Shown here: piece after piece, positions 48,028 to 59,322 of the stretch
How the letters are laid out: each line of letters opens with the position of its first letter
Numbering within the stretch: the first letter of the stretch is position 1
The notes under the pieces: generated by a model
The model's input: the letters and a program-made list of their open reading frames with translations, nothing else
Database searches by the model: none
What the model was told of the DNA's origin: nothing
Translations under genes and position numbers: made by a program
DNA from: Pseudocolwellia agarivorans
GTDB lineage: Bacteria; Pseudomonadota; Gammaproteobacteria; Enterobacterales; Alteromonadaceae
Reading direction: 5' to 3'
Length of the DNA: 64,000 nt
Assembly: GCF_002000085.1 (NCBI RefSeq)
Contig: NZ_MUZU01000006.1
Location: 220,965 to 284,964, forward strand

Positions 48028-48141
48028 TTAGCCTTGACGTTGTTTATGCTTAGGTTCACTACAAATAACGCGAACAACACCAGCACGCTTAACAACTTTA
48101 CAATTACGACAAATCTTTTTTACGGATGCACGAACTTTCAT
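48028..48141 (-). CDS. rpmJ: 50S ribosomal protein L36
   Basis: This 37-residue protein reads [20 protein letters not shown] and ends with [13 protein letters not shown]. It has the three Cys and one His of the zinc-binding L36 type. It lies 33 bases after secY and ends the spc operon, as in other gammaproteobacteria. Confidence 0.97.
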   Translation of the reverse strand: MKVRASVKKICRNCKVVKRAGVVRVICSEPKHKQRQG

Positions 48142-48174
48142 CTTACTACTCCGTTATATAAACGTAAGCTAATC

Positions 48175-49500
48175 TTACTTGCCATAGCCTTTAAGATTAG
48201 CTTTCTTAAGTACATTATCATATTGATGAGACATCATATGTGTTTGCACTTGGGCCATAAAATCCATAATTACAACAACTACTATCAGTAGAGATGTTCC
48301 GCCAAAGTAAAAATTGACGTCCCAAGCGATAATTATAAACTGAGGTACTAAACAGATAAATGTGATGTACAACGCGCCCGCTAGGGTTAAACGTGTCATT
48401 ACTTTATCTATATATTTTGACGTTTGTTCACCAGGACGAATCCCTGGAATAAACGCACCTGATTTTTTCAAGTTATCAGCTGTTTCACGCGGATTAAAAA
48501 CAAGAGCCGTGTAAAAGAAACAAAAGAATATAATCGCTGCTGCTAACAACATTACATATAATGGCTGTCCTGGAGACATAGCGATTGAAACTTCTTGTAA
48601 GAAGTCTGCAACCATTCCTTCACCCTGACCAAACCAACTTGCAAGTGTTCCTGGGAACAAGATTATACTTGAAGCAAATATTGGAGGAATTACACCTGCC
48701 ATATTAACTTTCAACGGTAAATGAGTACTTTGTGCAGCAAAAACTTTACGGCCTTGCTGACGCTTTGCATAGTTAACAACGATACGTCGTTGACCACGCT
48801 CTACAAATACGACGAAAAAAGTAGTGGCAAATACAATAACACCAATAAGTAATAATACTAATAAGTGCAATTCACCTTGACGCGCCATTTCTGCCGTTTG
48901 ACCAACAGCTGATGGCATACCTGCAACAATACCAGCAAAAATTAGAACCGAAATACCGTTTCCGATGCCGCGCTCAGTAATTTGCTCACCTAACCACATT
49001 AAAAACATGGTACCAGTAACCAAACTTACTACTGCCGCGAAATAGAAACCTATTCCTGCATTCATTACTAAACCTGGCATCATACCGGGTAAGCTTTTTG
49101 CTATTGCTATAGATTGTACAATTGCAAGTACTAAAGTACCGTAGCGAGTATATTGACTGATTTTACGACGTCCTGCTTCACCTTCTTTCTTTAATTCTGC
49201 CATTGCTGGGTGAATAACCGTAAGCAATTGCATAATGATTGAAGCTGAAATGTACGGCATAATACCTAAAGCCAATACAGAGGCACGCTCAAGAGCACCA
49301 CCGGAGAACATGTTAAACATTTCTACAATGGTACCCTGTTGTTGTTCAAACAACTGAGCTAATACAGCGGCGTCAATACCAGGAATCGGCACAAATGATC
49401 CTAAACGGAAAACAATAAGTGCTCCGAATACAAACCATAATCTTTGTTTAAGCTCAGACAATCCGCCTTGCGCTTTGTTATCCATACCTGGTTTAGCCAT
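48175..49500 (-). CDS. secY: Preprotein translocase subunit SecY
   Basis: SecY is the core channel of the Sec translocase in the inner membrane. The 441-residue protein has ten membrane segments, beginning with [20 protein letters not shown] and [10 protein letters not shown]. The conserved loop motifs [13 protein letters not shown] and [20 protein letters not shown] are present. It lies 8 bases after rplO in the spc operon. Confidence 0.98.
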   Translation of the reverse strand: MAKPGMDNKAQGGLSELKQRLWFVFGALIVFRLGSFVPIPGIDAAVLAQLFEQQQGTIVEMFNMFSGGALERASVLALGIMPYISASIIMQLLTVIHPAMAELKKEGEAGRRKISQYTRYGTLVLAIVQSIAIAKSLPGMMPGLVMNAGIGFYFAAVVSLVTGTMFLMWLGEQITERGIGNGISVLIFAGIVAGMPSAVGQTAEMARQGELHLLVLLLIGVIVFATTFFVVFVERGQRRIVVNYAKRQQGRKVFAAQSTHLPLKVNMAGVIPPIFASSIILFPGTLASWFGQGEGMVADFLQEVSIAMSPGQPLYVMLLAAAIIFFCFFYTALVFNPRETADNLKKSGAFIPGIRPGEQTSKYIDKVMTRLTLAGALYITFICLVPQFIIIAWDVNFYFGGTSLLIVVVVIMDFMAQVQTHMMSHQYDNVLKKANLKGYGK

Positions 49501-49508
49501 AGCCTGTA

Positions 49509-49943
49509 CTATTCCTCGATTTTTCCGCCAGCAGCTTCAATAGCTGCACGTGCGCCTTTAGTAACACTTAAACCACGAACCGTTACAGGTTTTGTGATTT
49601 CACCAGACAACATAATTTTTGCTGTTTTGATGTTACGTGTAATTAAGTTTGCATCTTTTAAAGTAAAGATATCAATCACATCACCTGTGATTGTATTTAG
49701 CTCATGTAAACGTACTTCAGCGTGAACTAAAGATTTACGTGACGTGAAACCAAATTTAGGTAAACGTTGTTTCAATGGCATTTGACCGCCTTCAAAACCA
49801 GGACGAACACTACCGCCAGAACGAGATTTCTGACCTTTGTGACCACGACCACCTGTTTTACCGATACCTGAACCTATACCACGACCACAGCGCTTTTTAG
49901 CTTTCTTTGCACCTGGTGCAGGAGATAAAGTATTTAAATGCAT
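49509..49943 (-). CDS. rplO: 50S ribosomal protein L15
   Basis: L15 is a late-assembly protein with a long basic N-terminal extension. The 144 residues include [40 protein letters not shown] and [18 protein letters not shown], all highly conserved. It is followed 8 bases later by secY and preceded by rpmD with a 2-base gap. Confidence 0.98.
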   Translation of the reverse strand: MHLNTLSPAPGAKKAKKRCGRGIGSGIGKTGGRGHKGQKSRSGGSVRPGFEGGQMPLKQRLPKFGFTSRKSLVHAEVRLHELNTITGDVIDIFTLKDANLITRNIKTAKIMLSGEITKPVTVRGLSVTKGARAAIEAAGGKIEE

Positions 49944-49945
49944 TA

Positions 49946-50125
49946 TTAATCCTCCACCTTAATCATGTAAGACACTTGGTTAATCATACCGCGTACAGAT
50001 GGAGTATCTTCTAACTCTACTGTATGACGAATACGACGTAATCCAAGACCTTTTAAAGTAGCTCTATGTTTAGGTAAACGACCTATAGAACTTTTTACTT
50101 GAGTTATTTTAACTGTTTTAGCCAT
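49946..50125 (-). CDS. rpmD: 50S ribosomal protein L30
   Basis: The 59-residue protein reads [20 protein letters not shown] and includes [21 protein letters not shown] use the ATG at 50125, which gives the same length as E. coli L30; GGGG lies nine bases upstream. An in-frame TTG two codons earlier is less likely. Spacing to rpsE is 6 bases. Confidence 0.96.
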   Translation of the reverse strand: MAKTVKITQVKSSIGRLPKHRATLKGLGLRRIRHTVELEDTPSVRGMINQVSYMIKVED

Positions 50126-50131
50126 GCTCAA

Positions 50132-50635
50132 TTACCCCAAAATGTCTGAAACGCTTTTGCCACGTTTAGCTGCAACAGCTTCCGGCGAATGCATATTCGC
50201 AAGAGCAGATACAGTAGCGCGAACTACGTTAATTGGGTTAGTAGAACCGTATGCTTTTGACAATACGTTCTGTACGCCTGCAACTTCAAGTACTGCACGC
50301 ATCGCGCCACCGGCGATGATACCTGTACCTTCTGAAGCTGGTTGCATGTAAACCTTAGAACCAGAATGACGCCCCTTAATAGGGTGTTGAAGAGTAGTAC
50401 CCTTCAGATCAACTGTTACTAAGTTACGGCGAGCCTTTTCCATTGCTTTTTGAATTGCAGCAGGCACTTCACGTGCTTTACCGTAACCAAAACCAACGCG
50501 ACCGTTGCCATCACCAACTACTGTTAGTGCAGTGAAACTGAAAATACGACCACCTTTAACCACTTTTGAAACACGGTTAACTGCGATTAACTTTTCAGCT
50601 AAATCACTTTGTTGTGAGTTTTCTTGATTAGCCAT
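50132..50635 (-). CDS. rpsE: 30S ribosomal protein S5
   Basis: S5 helps translational accuracy and assembly. The protein begins [20 protein letters not shown] and then follows E. coli S5 almost exactly ([40 protein letters not shown]). I use the ATG at 50635, six bases after GGGG, giving 167 residues. An ATG one codon earlier is also possible. Confidence 0.97.
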   Translation of the reverse strand: MANQENSQQSDLAEKLIAVNRVSKVVKGGRIFSFTALTVVGDGNGRVGFGYGKAREVPAAIQKAMEKARRNLVTVDLKGTTLQHPIKGRHSGSKVYMQPASEGTGIIAGGAMRAVLEVAGVQNVLSKAYGSTNPINVVRATVSALANMHSPEAVAAKRGKSVSDILG

Positions 50636-50644
50636 CATCAACCC

Positions 50645-50998
50645 CTAGAACTGTAGACCAGCTTCACGAGCTGCATCTGCTAACGCTTTTACGCGACCAT
50701 GGTAACGAAAACCTGAACGGTCAAAGGCAATAGTAGTTATACCTTTTGCTACTGCACGTTCTGCAATAGCTTTACCTACAGCAATAGCTGCTTCAACGTT
50801 ACCTGTTTTTTCTAACTGAGCACTTAATTCTTTATCTAAAGTAGACGCTGCTACAATAACTTCAGAACCTGTTGGTGCAATCAATTGCGCGTAAATGTGG
50901 CGAGGAGTACGGTGAACGACTAAACGATTCGCACCCAGCTCGCTAATTTTTGCACGGGCGCGTTTAGCGCGGCGCAAACGAGATGTTTTCTTATCCAT
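50645..50998 (-). CDS. rplR: 50S ribosomal protein L18
   Basis: L18 binds 5S rRNA. The 117-residue protein starts [20 protein letters not shown] and has [18 protein letters not shown] and the C-terminal [20 protein letters not shown] block. The length equals that of E. coli. It lies 9 bases from both rplF and rpsE. Confidence 0.98.
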   Translation of the reverse strand: MDKKTSRLRRAKRARAKISELGANRLVVHRTPRHIYAQLIAPTGSEVIVAASTLDKELSAQLEKTGNVEAAIAVGKAIAERAVAKGITTIAFDRSGFRYHGRVKALADAAREAGLQF

Positions 50999-51007
50999 CG
51001 TATTACC

Positions 51008-51541
51008 CTACTTCTTCTTAGCTTCTTTACGACGAACATTTTCGTCTAAATAACGTATACCTTTACCTTTATAAGGCTCTGGCTTGCGGTATTCACGAAT
51101 GTTCGCTGCAGTTTGACCAACTAAATGCTTATCAGCACCTTTCAGTGTGATTTCAGTTTGGCTAGGAGTTTCAACAGTTATTCCTTCAGGAATAGCGTGA
51201 TCAACCGGATGTGAAAAGCCAAGAGATAAGTTTAAATTCTTACCTGCAGCTTTTGCACGGTAACCAACACCGTTTAAAACTAGTTTCTTTTCAAAACCTT
51301 TACTTACACCTTCAACCATATTATTGATTAAAGCACGTGCAGTACCGGCTTGAGCCCAAGCAGCTTTCTCTTCACTTACTACACCCGTTGTTATAGTGTT
51401 ATCTTCATAAGATACCGCTACTAAACTATGGATAGTATGTGAAAGTTCACCTACAGGACCTTTTACTTTAATGTCTTGACCAGATAACGTAATAGTAACG
51501 CCAGCAGGTACTTGGACAGGTGCTTTTGCAACACGAGACAT
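51008..51541 (-). CDS. rplF: 50S ribosomal protein L6
   Basis: L6 lies near the factor-binding site. The 177-residue protein has [20 protein letters not shown], the middle [20 protein letters not shown] and the C-terminal [20 protein letters not shown]. All are typical, with two repeated domains. It follows rpsH after 11 bases. Confidence 0.98.
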   Translation of the reverse strand: MSRVAKAPVQVPAGVTITLSGQDIKVKGPVGELSHTIHSLVAVSYEDNTITTGVVSEEKAAWAQAGTARALINNMVEGVSKGFEKKLVLNGVGYRAKAAGKNLNLSLGFSHPVDHAIPEGITVETPSQTEITLKGADKHLVGQTAANIREYRKPEPYKGKGIRYLDENVRRKEAKKK

Positions 51542-51552
51542 AGTTCTGCTCC

Positions 51553-51942
51553 TTACTCTACGAAACCGAGGATTTCGCCACCAAGACCCGCAGAGCGAGC
51601 GGCGCGATCAGTCATAAGACCTTTAGAAGTTGATACAATCGCAATACCCATTCCCGCTAATACTTTAGGTAGCTCGTTAGCTCCTTTGTATACACGAAGA
51701 CCAGGACGTGAAACACGTTTGATTGTTTCGATTACTTCTTTACCTTCAAAATATTTCAAAGTAACAGCAAGTTCAGGTTTTGCTTCACCTGATACTGAAT
51801 ACTCTGAGATGTAACCTTCTTCTTTAAGTAAGTTAGCAATTGCTACTTTAACCTTAGAAGATGGCATTGTTACTGCAGTTTTAGCTGCAGATTGACCGTT
51901 GCGGATGCGTGTAAACATGTCCGCGATAGGATCAGTCATCAT
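51553..51942 (-). CDS. rpsH: 30S ribosomal protein S8
   Basis: S8 binds 16S rRNA and in E. coli represses the spc operon. The protein runs [20 protein letters not shown] and ends [21 protein letters not shown] start it at the ATG at 51942, nine bases after GGGAG; ATGs at 51948 (three bases from the site) and 51939 are alternatives. About 129 residues, close to E. coli (130). Confidence 0.96.
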   Translation of the reverse strand: MMTDPIADMFTRIRNGQSAAKTAVTMPSSKVKVAIANLLKEEGYISEYSVSGEAKPELAVTLKYFEGKEVIETIKRVSRPGLRVYKGANELPKVLAGMGIAIVSTSKGLMTDRAARSAGLGGEILGFVE

Positions 51943-51961
51943 AACCATTTACTCCCGTGAA

Positions 51962-52267
51962 TTACCAACTAGCTTTCTTAAGACCTGGAACTTCACCACG
52001 CATAGTTGCTTCACGCAACTTGATTCGGCTTAAACCGAATTTACGTAAGTATCCATGTGGACGACCAGTAATATTACAACGATTACGTTGACGACTACTG
52101 CTTGAATCACGAGGTAAACTTTGAAGTTTCAATACCGCATCCCAACGTTCTTCTTCAGAAGAATTAACACCTGAGATGATTTTTTTCAACGCTGCACGCT
52201 TTTCAGCATACTGAGTTGTAAGCTTAGTTCTTTTAGCTTCACGAGCTTTCATTGACGATTTAGCCAT
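51962..52267 (-). CDS. rpsN: 30S ribosomal protein S14
   Basis: The 101-residue length and the sequence [20 protein letters not shown] with [20 protein letters not shown] identify the long, zinc-free S14 form, since the C-x2-C pairs of the short zinc form are missing. It lies 4 bases from rplE, tightly coupled. Confidence 0.98.
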   Translation of the reverse strand: MAKSSMKAREAKRTKLTTQYAEKRAALKKIISGVNSSEEERWDAVLKLQSLPRDSSSSRQRNRCNITGRPHGYLRKFGLSRIKLREATMRGEVPGLKKASW

Positions 52268-52271
52268 AACT

Positions 52272-52817
52272 CTACACCTTTTTCTTAAATGGGAAGTTGA
52301 AGGCAGTCAATAATGCATGACCTTCTTCGTTATTCTTCGCACTCGTAGTGATAGTGACATCTAATCCACGAATTTTATCGATTTTATCGTATTCGATTTC
52401 CGGGAAGATAATTTGTTCACGTACACCCATGCTGTAGTTACCACGACCATCGAATGACTTAGGATTTAAGCCACGAAAATCGCGAATACGTGGAATAGAG
52501 ATAGAAATTAAACGCTCTAAAAACTCCCACATACGCTCACCGCGTAGAGTTACTTTTGTACCTATAGGATAGCCTTCACGAATTTTGAAGCCCGCAACTG
52601 ATTTGCGTGCTACTGTCGTGACCGGCTTTTGACCTGAGATTGCAGTAAGATCATTCGTGGCGTGTTCTAATACCTTTTTATCAGATATAGCTTCACCAAC
52701 ACCCATGTTAAGGGTGATCTTTTCAATCCGAGGGACTTGCATGACACTTTTGTAAGCAAATTGCTTTTGCAATTCAGCTACAACTGTATCTTTGTAAAAA
52801 TCATGCAGTTTCGCCAT
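52272..52817 (-). CDS. rplE: 50S ribosomal protein L5
   Basis: L5 binds 5S rRNA and contacts P-site tRNA. The 181-residue protein starts [20 protein letters not shown] and includes [20 protein letters not shown] and [20 protein letters not shown]. It is two residues longer at the C-terminus (FPFKKKV) than E. coli L5. Confidence 0.98.
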   Translation of the reverse strand: MAKLHDFYKDTVVAELQKQFAYKSVMQVPRIEKITLNMGVGEAISDKKVLEHATNDLTAISGQKPVTTVARKSVAGFKIREGYPIGTKVTLRGERMWEFLERLISISIPRIRDFRGLNPKSFDGRGNYSMGVREQIIFPEIEYDKIDKIRGLDVTITTSAKNNEEGHALLTAFNFPFKKKV

Positions 52818-52829
52818 CGTTTACTCCAA

Positions 52830-53144
52830 TTAAATTAATTCGTTATTAGATTTGAAAAAACGTACTTTCTTTCCGTTTTCATCTCTAAAACCAACACGAT
52901 CCGCTTTCCCAGTAGCTGGGTTTAAAATCGCAACGTTGGAAACATTTAAAGGTGCTTCTTTTTCAACAATCCCACCAGGCTGCTGTAACTGAGGTACAGG
53001 CTTAGTGTGCTTTTTGATCAAGTTAATACCTTCAACAAATACTTTGCTTTCTTCTACAAGAACTTTGGTCACTTTACCAGTTTTGCCCTTGTCTTTTCCT
53101 GCAAGTACGATTACTTCATCATCACGACGAATTTTAGATGCCAT
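52830..53144 (-). CDS. rplX: 50S ribosomal protein L24
   Basis: L24 initiates large-subunit assembly. The 104-residue protein has the KOW motif near its start ([20 protein letters not shown]) and [20 protein letters not shown]. It lies 12 bases from both rplN and rplE. Confidence 0.98.
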   Translation of the reverse strand: MASKIRRDDEVIVLAGKDKGKTGKVTKVLVEESKVFVEGINLIKKHTKPVPQLQQPGGIVEKEAPLNVSNVAILNPATGKADRVGFRDENGKKVRFFKSNNELI

Positions 53145-53156
53145 TATCGTGACTCC

Positions 53157-53525
53157 TTAAAGTACTTCTGGTGCAAGTGAAACAATTTTCATGAACTTTT
53201 CATTACGAAGTTCACGTGTCACAGGACCGAAAATACGAGTACCAATTGGTTGTAAGTTAGCATTTAACATTACAGCCGCATTTTCATCAAAACGGATGGT
53301 AGAACCATCTGAACGACGAACACCTTTCTTAGTGCGCACCACTACTGCAGTAAGAACATCACCTTTTTTAACCTTACCGCGAGGATTTGATTCCTTCACT
53401 GCAATTTTAATGATATCACCAATGCGTGCGTAGCGACGGTGCGAACCACCAAGAACCTTTATACATTGTACACGTCGAGCGCCGCTGTTATCAGCTACGT
53501 TCAATTGTGATTGCATTTGGATCAT
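53157..53525 (-). CDS. rplN: 50S ribosomal protein L14
   Basis: The 122-residue protein starts [20 protein letters not shown] and ends [13 protein letters not shown], as in all bacteria. It is the first gene of the spc operon. In most gammaproteobacteria the previous gene, rpsQ, ends close by; here 646 bases intervene, and rplN has its own promoter at 53629-53637. Confidence 0.98.
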   Translation of the reverse strand: MIQMQSQLNVADNSGARRVQCIKVLGGSHRRYARIGDIIKIAVKESNPRGKVKKGDVLTAVVVRTKKGVRRSDGSTIRFDENAAVMLNANLQPIGTRIFGPVTRELRNEKFMKIVSLAPEVL

Positions 53526-53628
53526 TTAATATGTCTCCGCTAAATTATCTTATAAAAGATTAAATTCAAGGCCAGAAATTTGACCCGTCACTGCCTTCTA
53601 AAGCCCACTCACAACGAGCGGGCGCGAG

Positions 53629-53637
53629 ATTATAACA
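53629..53637 (-). promoter_or_regulatory. Extended -10 promoter of the spc operon
   Basis: On the minus strand TGTTATAAT is a perfect extended -10 (TGn plus TATAAT), followed by the GC-rich discriminator CTCGCGCCCG. GC-rich discriminators are characteristic of stringently controlled ribosomal promoters. The -35 region (ATCACT-like) is weak, as is common with extended -10 elements. The start site would lie about 100 bases before rplN. Confidence 0.8.
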
Positions 53638-54100
53638 CCACCGGTTAAAAAGTGATACCTTAAATTAAGAAAAAATGAACAATGTGGCAGAGTTAGCTGT
53701 ATCAAGACTTATAGTAAGTATATTCACTGAATATTTATTGTTCTGGTAAGTTAGATAATTCATATTTTAAAATAAAACGTAGTTATAAAACCTTTCTACA
53801 AACAAAGTAATTAATAACGCTTTAATTTATAAATACGGAGGGTTACTGCTAAAATTATTAAACATTACAGCCAAATGTACTTTATCGAATATATAGGTGA
53901 ATAAGAAATGCATTCTTAATATGCTTTCCTACCACAGTACATATATTGAGTACTTCAATTAACCTAGATTTGGATATTTGTATAAACACTAACAAGTATC
54001 TCATTACCCCTCCTTTAATATAAAGAATTAAATTTATATTATTTGTCAATTACCTAAAAACTATGCTGTCTTATTAGGGTCTGTTATATTTTCTAGGCAT

Positions 54101-54136
54101 AAAAAAACCCTACCAAATAAATGATAGGGTTTTTTG
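54101..54136 (-). terminator. Terminator of the S10 operon
   Basis: On the minus strand AAAAAACCCTATCATTTATT continues as TTGGTAGGGTTTTTTT: ACCCTA/TAGGGT arms around a 12-base loop, followed by at least six T. It is 35 bases after the rpsQ stop. Its A-run on the other side would also let it act in the plus direction. Confidence 0.9.
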
Positions 54137-54171
54137 TATAACTATTTAACGTTAATTATTTTAACAATAAA

Positions 54172-54423
54172 TTACGCTTTAGTGATTATGTCAACCAAAG
54201 TCCAGTTTTTAGACTTAGAAATTGGAGCACATTCACGAATAGTTACTACGTCACCTGGTGCACATTGGTTAGTTTCATCATGTGCTTTCAACTTAGTTGA
54301 ACGAGTGATGAATTTACCGTACATAGGGTGCTTAACACGACGCTCAATCAGGACAGTGATAGACTTATCCATTTTGTCACTGATAACACGACCTTGTAGT
54401 GTACGAACTTTAACTTCGCTCAT
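54172..54423 (-). CDS. rpsQ: 30S ribosomal protein S17
   Basis: The 83-residue protein carries [20 protein letters not shown] and [20 protein letters not shown], the OB-fold core of S17. It is the last gene of the S10 operon here, followed by a terminator instead of rplN. Its start shares one base with the rpmC stop. Confidence 0.98.
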   Translation of the reverse strand: MSEVKVRTLQGRVISDKMDKSITVLIERRVKHPMYGKFITRSTKLKAHDETNQCAPGDVVTIRECAPISKSKNWTLVDIITKA

Positions 54424-54614
54424 TACTTACCTGCCTTTTCAGTTATGATAGTCTTAACACGCGCGATATTACGGCGTACTTGTCTAAGCAAGTGAGTTTG
54501 CGCTAATTGACCAGTGCTTGCTTGCATGCGGTAGTTAAACTGCTCGCGAAGTAAGCCTAATAATTCAGCGTTTAGCTCTTCAATGCTTTTATTTTTAAGT
54601 TCACTAGCTTTCAT
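54423..54614 (-). CDS. rpmC: 50S ribosomal protein L29
   Basis: The 63-residue two-helix protein starts [20 protein letters not shown] and has [20 protein letters not shown] at its end. It lies at the tunnel exit, where nascent-chain factors bind. Both ends share one base with the neighbouring genes, indicating strict coupling. Confidence 0.98.
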   Translation of the reverse strand: MKASELKNKSIEELNAELLGLLREQFNYRMQASTGQLAQTHLLRQVRRNIARVKTIITEKAGK

Positions 54615-55027
54615 TACATCACCGTTCTAGTTACGAAGGTTGTTTTGAATGGCAGTTTAGCAGCTGCTAATGCAAATGCTTCACGTGCTACAGATTCAGG
54701 AACACCTTCCATTTCATAAAGAACACGACCAGGAAGAATTTGACATACCCAATATTCCACTGAACCTTTACCTTTACCCATACGAACTTCTAATGGTTTT
54801 TTAGTAATTGGCTTATCAGGGAATACACGGATCCAAATTTTACCTTGACGCTTAACGTGACGAGTCATAGCTCGACGAGCTGCTTCAATTTGACGTGCAG
54901 TCATACGACCACGCTCAAGTGATTTCAACCCGAAAGTACCGAAGCTAACAGCGCTACCAGTGTGTGCAAGACCACGGTTACGCAGTTTAAATTGCTTACG
55001 GAATTTAGTACGTTTTGGTTGTAACAT
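54614..55027 (-). CDS. rplP: 50S ribosomal protein L16
   Basis: L16 sits near the peptidyl-transferase centre. The 137-residue protein starts [20 protein letters not shown] and has [20 protein letters not shown] and the [20 protein letters not shown] loop. It is followed by rpmC with a one-base overlap. Confidence 0.98.
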   Translation of the reverse strand: MLQPKRTKFRKQFKLRNRGLAHTGSAVSFGTFGLKSLERGRMTARQIEAARRAMTRHVKRQGKIWIRVFPDKPITKKPLEVRMGKGKGSVEYWVCQILPGRVLYEMEGVPESVAREAFALAAAKLPFKTTFVTRTVM

Positions 55028-55038
55028 TACTTATTCCT

Positions 55039-55737
55039 CTACTTACTGCTCTTGCGGTTGTTTTTTCTTTTAGGCTTAGCAGCTGGTTGCTCTGCTTGTA
55101 ATGGCATATTGCCAATAATTTCGCCTTTAAAGATCCAAACTTTAACACCGATAATACCATAGGTAGTATTAGCTTCAGCTGTTGCGTAATCGATATCAGC
55201 ACGTAAAGTGTGTAATGGAACACGACCTTCACGATACCATTCAGCACGAGCAATTTCTGCTCCGCCTAAACGACCGCTAACTTGAACTTTAATACCTTTA
55301 GCACCTAAACGCATTGCATTTTGTACTGCACGCTTCATAGCGCGACGGAACATAACACGACGCTCTAATTGACTAGTGATACTCTCAGCAACTAACTGCG
55401 CATCCATTTCAGGCTTACGTACTTCAGCAATGTTGATTTGAGCTGGAACACCAGCAATTTTTGATACTTGTAAACGTAATTTTTCTACGTCTTCGCCTTT
55501 CTTACCGATAACAACACCCGGACGAGCAGTGTGAATTGTTACGCGGATAGATTTAGCTGGACGCTCAATTACAACCTTAGATAATGAAGCACGTTTTAAC
55601 TTTTCAGTTAAGTATGCACGAACCAAATGGTCACCGTGCAAATTAGCAGCAAAATCTTTATTACTTGCAAACCAAGTAGACGCGAAAGGTTTCGTGATAC
55701 CTAGGCGTATACCGTTTGGATGTACTTTTTGACCCAT
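55039..55737 (-). CDS. rpsC: 30S ribosomal protein S3
   Basis: S3 forms part of the mRNA entry site. The 232-residue protein starts [20 protein letters not shown], has a KH-type domain ([20 protein letters not shown], about residues 75-94) and a Lys-rich C-terminus ([13 protein letters not shown]). It lies 11 bases from rplV and rplP. Confidence 0.98.
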   Translation of the reverse strand: MGQKVHPNGIRLGITKPFASTWFASNKDFAANLHGDHLVRAYLTEKLKRASLSKVVIERPAKSIRVTIHTARPGVVIGKKGEDVEKLRLQVSKIAGVPAQINIAEVRKPEMDAQLVAESITSQLERRVMFRRAMKRAVQNAMRLGAKGIKVQVSGRLGGAEIARAEWYREGRVPLHTLRADIDYATAEANTTYGIIGVKVWIFKGEIIGNMPLQAEQPAAKPKRKNNRKSSK

Positions 55738-55748
55738 ACTAATATCTC

Positions 55749-56081
55749 CTAGCTATCAGATACAATCACAGTAATGTGGCTTGTACGCTTAATTATACGA
55801 TCGGCACGGCCTTTCGCACGAGGTCTAATACGCTTCATTGTTGGACCATCGTCAACCATTATAGTTTTAACGATTAGTTCATCAATATCTGCACCTTCGT
55901 TATGCTCAGCATTAGCAATTGCTGAATCAAGTACTTTTTTAACTAACACTGCAGCTTGTTTATTGCTGTAAGTTAATATTTCAAGTGCTTTTTCAACATG
56001 TAAGCCGCGGATTTGATCCACAACTAAACGTGCTTTTTGAGCAGAACCACGGGCAAATTTATGTTTAGCAATAGCTTCCAT
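55749..56081 (-). CDS. rplV: 50S ribosomal protein L22
   Basis: L22 lines the nascent peptide tunnel, with a beta-hairpin near residues 80-95 ([18 protein letters not shown]). The 110 residues start [20 protein letters not shown], as in E. coli. No deletion in the hairpin linked to macrolide resistance is apparent by eye. Confidence 0.98.
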   Translation of the reverse strand: MEAIAKHKFARGSAQKARLVVDQIRGLHVEKALEILTYSNKQAAVLVKKVLDSAIANAEHNEGADIDELIVKTIMVDDGPTMKRIRPRAKGRADRIIKRTSHITVIVSDS

Positions 56082-56092
56082 TTAATTTCCCC

Positions 56093-56368
56093 TTATCTTT
56101 TCGCTTTCTTATCCGCAACATGGCCGCGGTAAGTACGAGTTGGTGCAAATTCTCCTAATTTGTGACCGATCATTTCATCAGTTACAAATACAGGTACGTG
56201 TTGACGGCCATTATGGACAGCTATGGTCAATCCGATCATATTAGGTATGATCATTGAACGACGGGACCAAGTTTTAATTGGCTTTTTATTCCCGCTTTCC
56301 AGAGCTTTCTCTACCTTCGTCAACAAGTGCAGGTCTATAAATGGACCTTTCTTGAGAGAACGTGGCAT
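56093..56368 (-). CDS. rpsS: 30S ribosomal protein S19
   Basis: The 91-residue protein starts [20 protein letters not shown] and includes [20 protein letters not shown] and [20 protein letters not shown]. It binds the head of the small subunit with S13. It lies 26 bases after rplB. Confidence 0.98.
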   Translation of the reverse strand: MPRSLKKGPFIDLHLLTKVEKALESGNKKPIKTWSRRSMIIPNMIGLTIAVHNGRQHVPVFVTDEMIGHKLGEFAPTRTYRGHVADKKAKR

Positions 56369-56394
56369 GGTGAATCCTCTTTACTTAGTTAGTA

Positions 56395-57219
56395 CTATTT
56401 AGTACGACGACGTACGATAAATTTATCGGTACGCTTGTTTGAACGAGTCTTGTAACCCTTAGTTGGTACACCCCAAGGTGATACCGGATGACGACCGCCT
56501 GAAGTTTTACCTTCACCACCACCGTGTGGATGGTCTACTGGGTTCATGGCAACACCACGAACAGTAGGACGAACACCGCGCCATCTTGAAGCACCAGCTT
56601 TACCCAAAGAGCGAAGCATATGCTCAGAATTACCAATTTCACCTAATGTAGCACGACAATCAGACTCAATTTTACGCATTTCGCCTGAACGTAAACGTAA
56701 TGTTACATACGCGCCGTCTTTAGCTACTAATTGAGCATATGCACCAGCTGCACGTGCGATTTGAGCACCTTTGCCTGGTTTAAGTTCAATTGCGTGTACA
56801 ACACTACCTAAAGGAGTATTGCGTAATGGTAATGTATTACCTGGCTTAATTGGAGCGTCTACACCTGACTGGATAACATCACCAGCAGTTAGGCCTTTTG
56901 GAGCCAATATGTAACGACGTTCGCCATCTGCGTATAATACAAGTGCAATATTAGCTGTACGATTTGGATCATATTCCAAACGTTCAACTTTTGCAGGGAT
57001 ACCATCTTTAGTACGTTTAAAGTCAATCATACGGTAGTGTTGTTTATGACCACCACCAATGTGACGTACTGTAATACGACCGTTATTGTTACGACCACCA
57101 GACTTTGATTTAGTATCAAGTAATGGTGCGTAAGGCTTACCTTTATGCAACTCGGCGTTAACCACTTTAACTAAGTGGCGACGACCCGGAGAAGTAGGTT
57201 TACATTTTACTATAGCCAT
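56395..57219 (-). CDS. rplB: 50S ribosomal protein L2
   Basis: L2 is needed for subunit association and peptidyl transfer. The 274-residue protein begins [20 protein letters not shown] and has the invariant [20 protein letters not shown] near residue 222, including the functionally important His. Length and motifs are family-typical. Confidence 0.98.
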   Translation of the reverse strand: MAIVKCKPTSPGRRHLVKVVNAELHKGKPYAPLLDTKSKSGGRNNNGRITVRHIGGGHKQHYRMIDFKRTKDGIPAKVERLEYDPNRTANIALVLYADGERRYILAPKGLTAGDVIQSGVDAPIKPGNTLPLRNTPLGSVVHAIELKPGKGAQIARAAGAYAQLVAKDGAYVTLRLRSGEMRKIESDCRATLGEIGNSEHMLRSLGKAGASRWRGVRPTVRGVAMNPVDHPHGGGEGKTSGGRHPVSPWGVPTKGYKTRSNKRTDKFIVRRRTK

Positions 57220-57231
57220 TTTTAACTGCTC

Positions 57232-57534
57232 CTATGATTCCGCGCCGACGAAGTCGATTTCGCTACCTTCAGCAAGAGTTACATATGCTTTTTTCCAGTC
57301 GTTACGACGACCGATACGAGCACCTGTACGTTTAGTCTTACCTTTAACATTTAGCGTACGAACACCTTCGACAGAAACTTCGAAAAGCTTCTCAACGGCT
57401 GCTTTGATTTCAGCTTTAGTAGCAGTAGTAGCAACTTTGAAAACAACAGTGTTGTTTGCTTCAGCAGCCATAGTGCTTTTCTCAGAAATGTTCGGCGCTA
57501 AAAGCACCTTTAACAAACGTTCTTCGTTTATCAT
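57232..57534 (-). CDS. rplW: 50S ribosomal protein L23
   Basis: L23 is the docking site of trigger factor and SRP at the tunnel exit. The 100-residue protein starts [20 protein letters not shown] and has [20 protein letters not shown]. Its start overlaps the rplD stop by four bases (ATGA type), so the two are coupled. Confidence 0.98.
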   Translation of the reverse strand: MINEERLLKVLLAPNISEKSTMAAEANNTVVFKVATTATKAEIKAAVEKLFEVSVEGVRTLNVKGKTKRTGARIGRRNDWKKAYVTLAEGSEIDFVGAES

Positions 57535-58136
57535 GATAACATCTCCTCAATTTGCTTAACTGCAGTAGCAGTCATCAAAACTTTTTCGAAACCAACTAAA
57601 GAAACTGGGTCAATACCGTCTACATCACGTACATCAACTTTATATAAGTTGCGTGCTGATAAAAATAAATTTTCATCAACTTCTGGAGTTACGATTAATA
57701 CATCTTTTAACTCCAAAGCGTTAAGTTTAGCTACTAACTCTTTAGTTTTTGGTGTTTCTACTGCAAAATTTTCTACCACAATCAAGCGTTCTTGACGAAC
57801 TAACTCAGATAGGATACTAGCGATAGCACCACGGTACATTTTACGGTTAACTTTTTGGCTGTGGTCTTGAGGTTTAGCAGCAAATGTTACACCACCTGAA
57901 CGCCAAATTGGACCACGAGTTGTACCAGCACGCGCACGGCCAGTACCTTTTTGACGCCAAGGTTTCTTGCCGCCACCGCTAACTTCTGAACGAGTTTTTT
58001 GAGCACGAGTACCTGCACGAGAACCTGCTGCGTAAGCAACAACTACTTGATGTACTAATGCTTCATTAAACTCACGTCCAAAAGTTGTTTCAGAAACTTG
58101 AAGAGCGCCTGAAGCGTCTTTTAATGCTAATTCCAT
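57531..58136 (-). CDS. rplD: 50S ribosomal protein L4
   Basis: L4 is a tunnel protein that, in E. coli, also represses the S10 operon by acting on its leader. The 201-residue form from the ATG at 58136 ([20 protein letters not shown]) equals E. coli in length; GGGAG lies seven bases before it. The loop [20 protein letters not shown] is conserved. A fitting S10 leader is present upstream of rpsJ. Confidence 0.97.
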   Translation of the reverse strand: MELALKDASGALQVSETTFGREFNEALVHQVVVAYAAGSRAGTRAQKTRSEVSGGGKKPWRQKGTGRARAGTTRGPIWRSGGVTFAAKPQDHSQKVNRKMYRGAIASILSELVRQERLIVVENFAVETPKTKELVAKLNALELKDVLIVTPEVDENLFLSARNLYKVDVRDVDGIDPVSLVGFEKVLMTATAVKQIEEMLS

Positions 58137-58153
58137 CACAAATCTCCCGGACG

Positions 58154-58792
58154 TTAGGCTTTAACAGCTGGTTTAATGATTACGTTACCGTTGATTGCAC
58201 CCGGAACTGCACCTTTAATAAGGAGCAAGTTACGTTCTGCGTCAACGCGAACCAATTCAAGGTTTTGTGTAGTTACTTTCACAGCCCCCATGTGACCAGA
58301 CATTTTTTTGCCTTTGAAGACACGACCTGGTGTTTGACACTGGCCGATAGAACCGTTTGAACGGTGAGAGATAGAGTTACCATGAGTAGCATCTTGCATT
58401 GAAAAATTCCAACGTTTGATACCGCCTTGGAAACCTTTACCTTTCGAAGTTCCAGTTACGTCTACTAATTTAGTGTCGTTGAATAATTCAACAGTAATAT
58501 TACTGCCTAATTCAAGACCTTCACCTTCATTTGCATCTAAACGGAATTCCCACAGGCCACGACCTGCTTCGATACCAGCTTTAGCAAAATGACCAGCTGT
58601 TGGCTTGTTAGTACGATTAGCTTTTTTGCTACCCGTAGTAACTTGAAGCGCTGAATAACCATCGTTGTCAACAGTTTTAACCTGAGCAACACGGTTGGCT
58701 TCAACTTCTAGGACTGTAACAGGCGTTGAAACACCATCTTCAGTGAAGATGCGAGTCATACCTACTTTACGTCCAACTAGACCTATAGTCAT
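58154..58792 (-). CDS. rplC: 50S ribosomal protein L3
   Basis: The 212-residue protein starts [20 protein letters not shown] and has [20 protein letters not shown], whose conserved Gln is the methylation site in E. coli, and [20 protein letters not shown]. It is the second gene of the S10 operon, 15 bases after rpsJ. Confidence 0.98.
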   Translation of the reverse strand: MTIGLVGRKVGMTRIFTEDGVSTPVTVLEVEANRVAQVKTVDNDGYSALQVTTGSKKANRTNKPTAGHFAKAGIEAGRGLWEFRLDANEGEGLELGSNITVELFNDTKLVDVTGTSKGKGFQGGIKRWNFSMQDATHGNSISHRSNGSIGQCQTPGRVFKGKKMSGHMGAVKVTTQNLELVRVDAERNLLLIKGAVPGAINGNVIIKPAVKA

Positions 58793-58807
58793 GTTAAAAA
58801 CCCCCTA

Positions 58808-59289
<482 letters not shown>

Positions 59290-59294
59290 GGCGT

Positions 59295-59322
59295 ATTATA
59301 CATAACAACTAAGTTAACGCAA
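59295..59322 (-). promoter_or_regulatory. Promoter of the S10 operon
   Basis: On the minus strand TTGCGT, a 16-base spacer and TATAAT (59300-59295), followed by the GC-rich discriminator ACGCCTCC. This is a good sigma-70 promoter with the discriminator type expected for ribosomal genes. Confidence 0.8.

Larger units (their letters stand above)
53526..54171. other. Unusual 646-bp gap splitting the S10 and spc operons
   Basis: The gap holds, from right to left, a terminator for the S10 operon (54101-54136), about 450 bases of AT-rich sequence without any ORF, and an extended -10 promoter for rplN (53629-53637). The leader from there to rplN is about 100 bases and starts GC-rich. A GGGTCTGTTA sequence near 54077 resembles some IS ends, but no partner was found. 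Confidence 0.75.

Noticed and set aside
54070..54090. Insertion sequence end (GGGTCTGTTA)
   Set aside because: It resembles some IS termini, but there is no second inverted end, target duplication or transposase in the gap.
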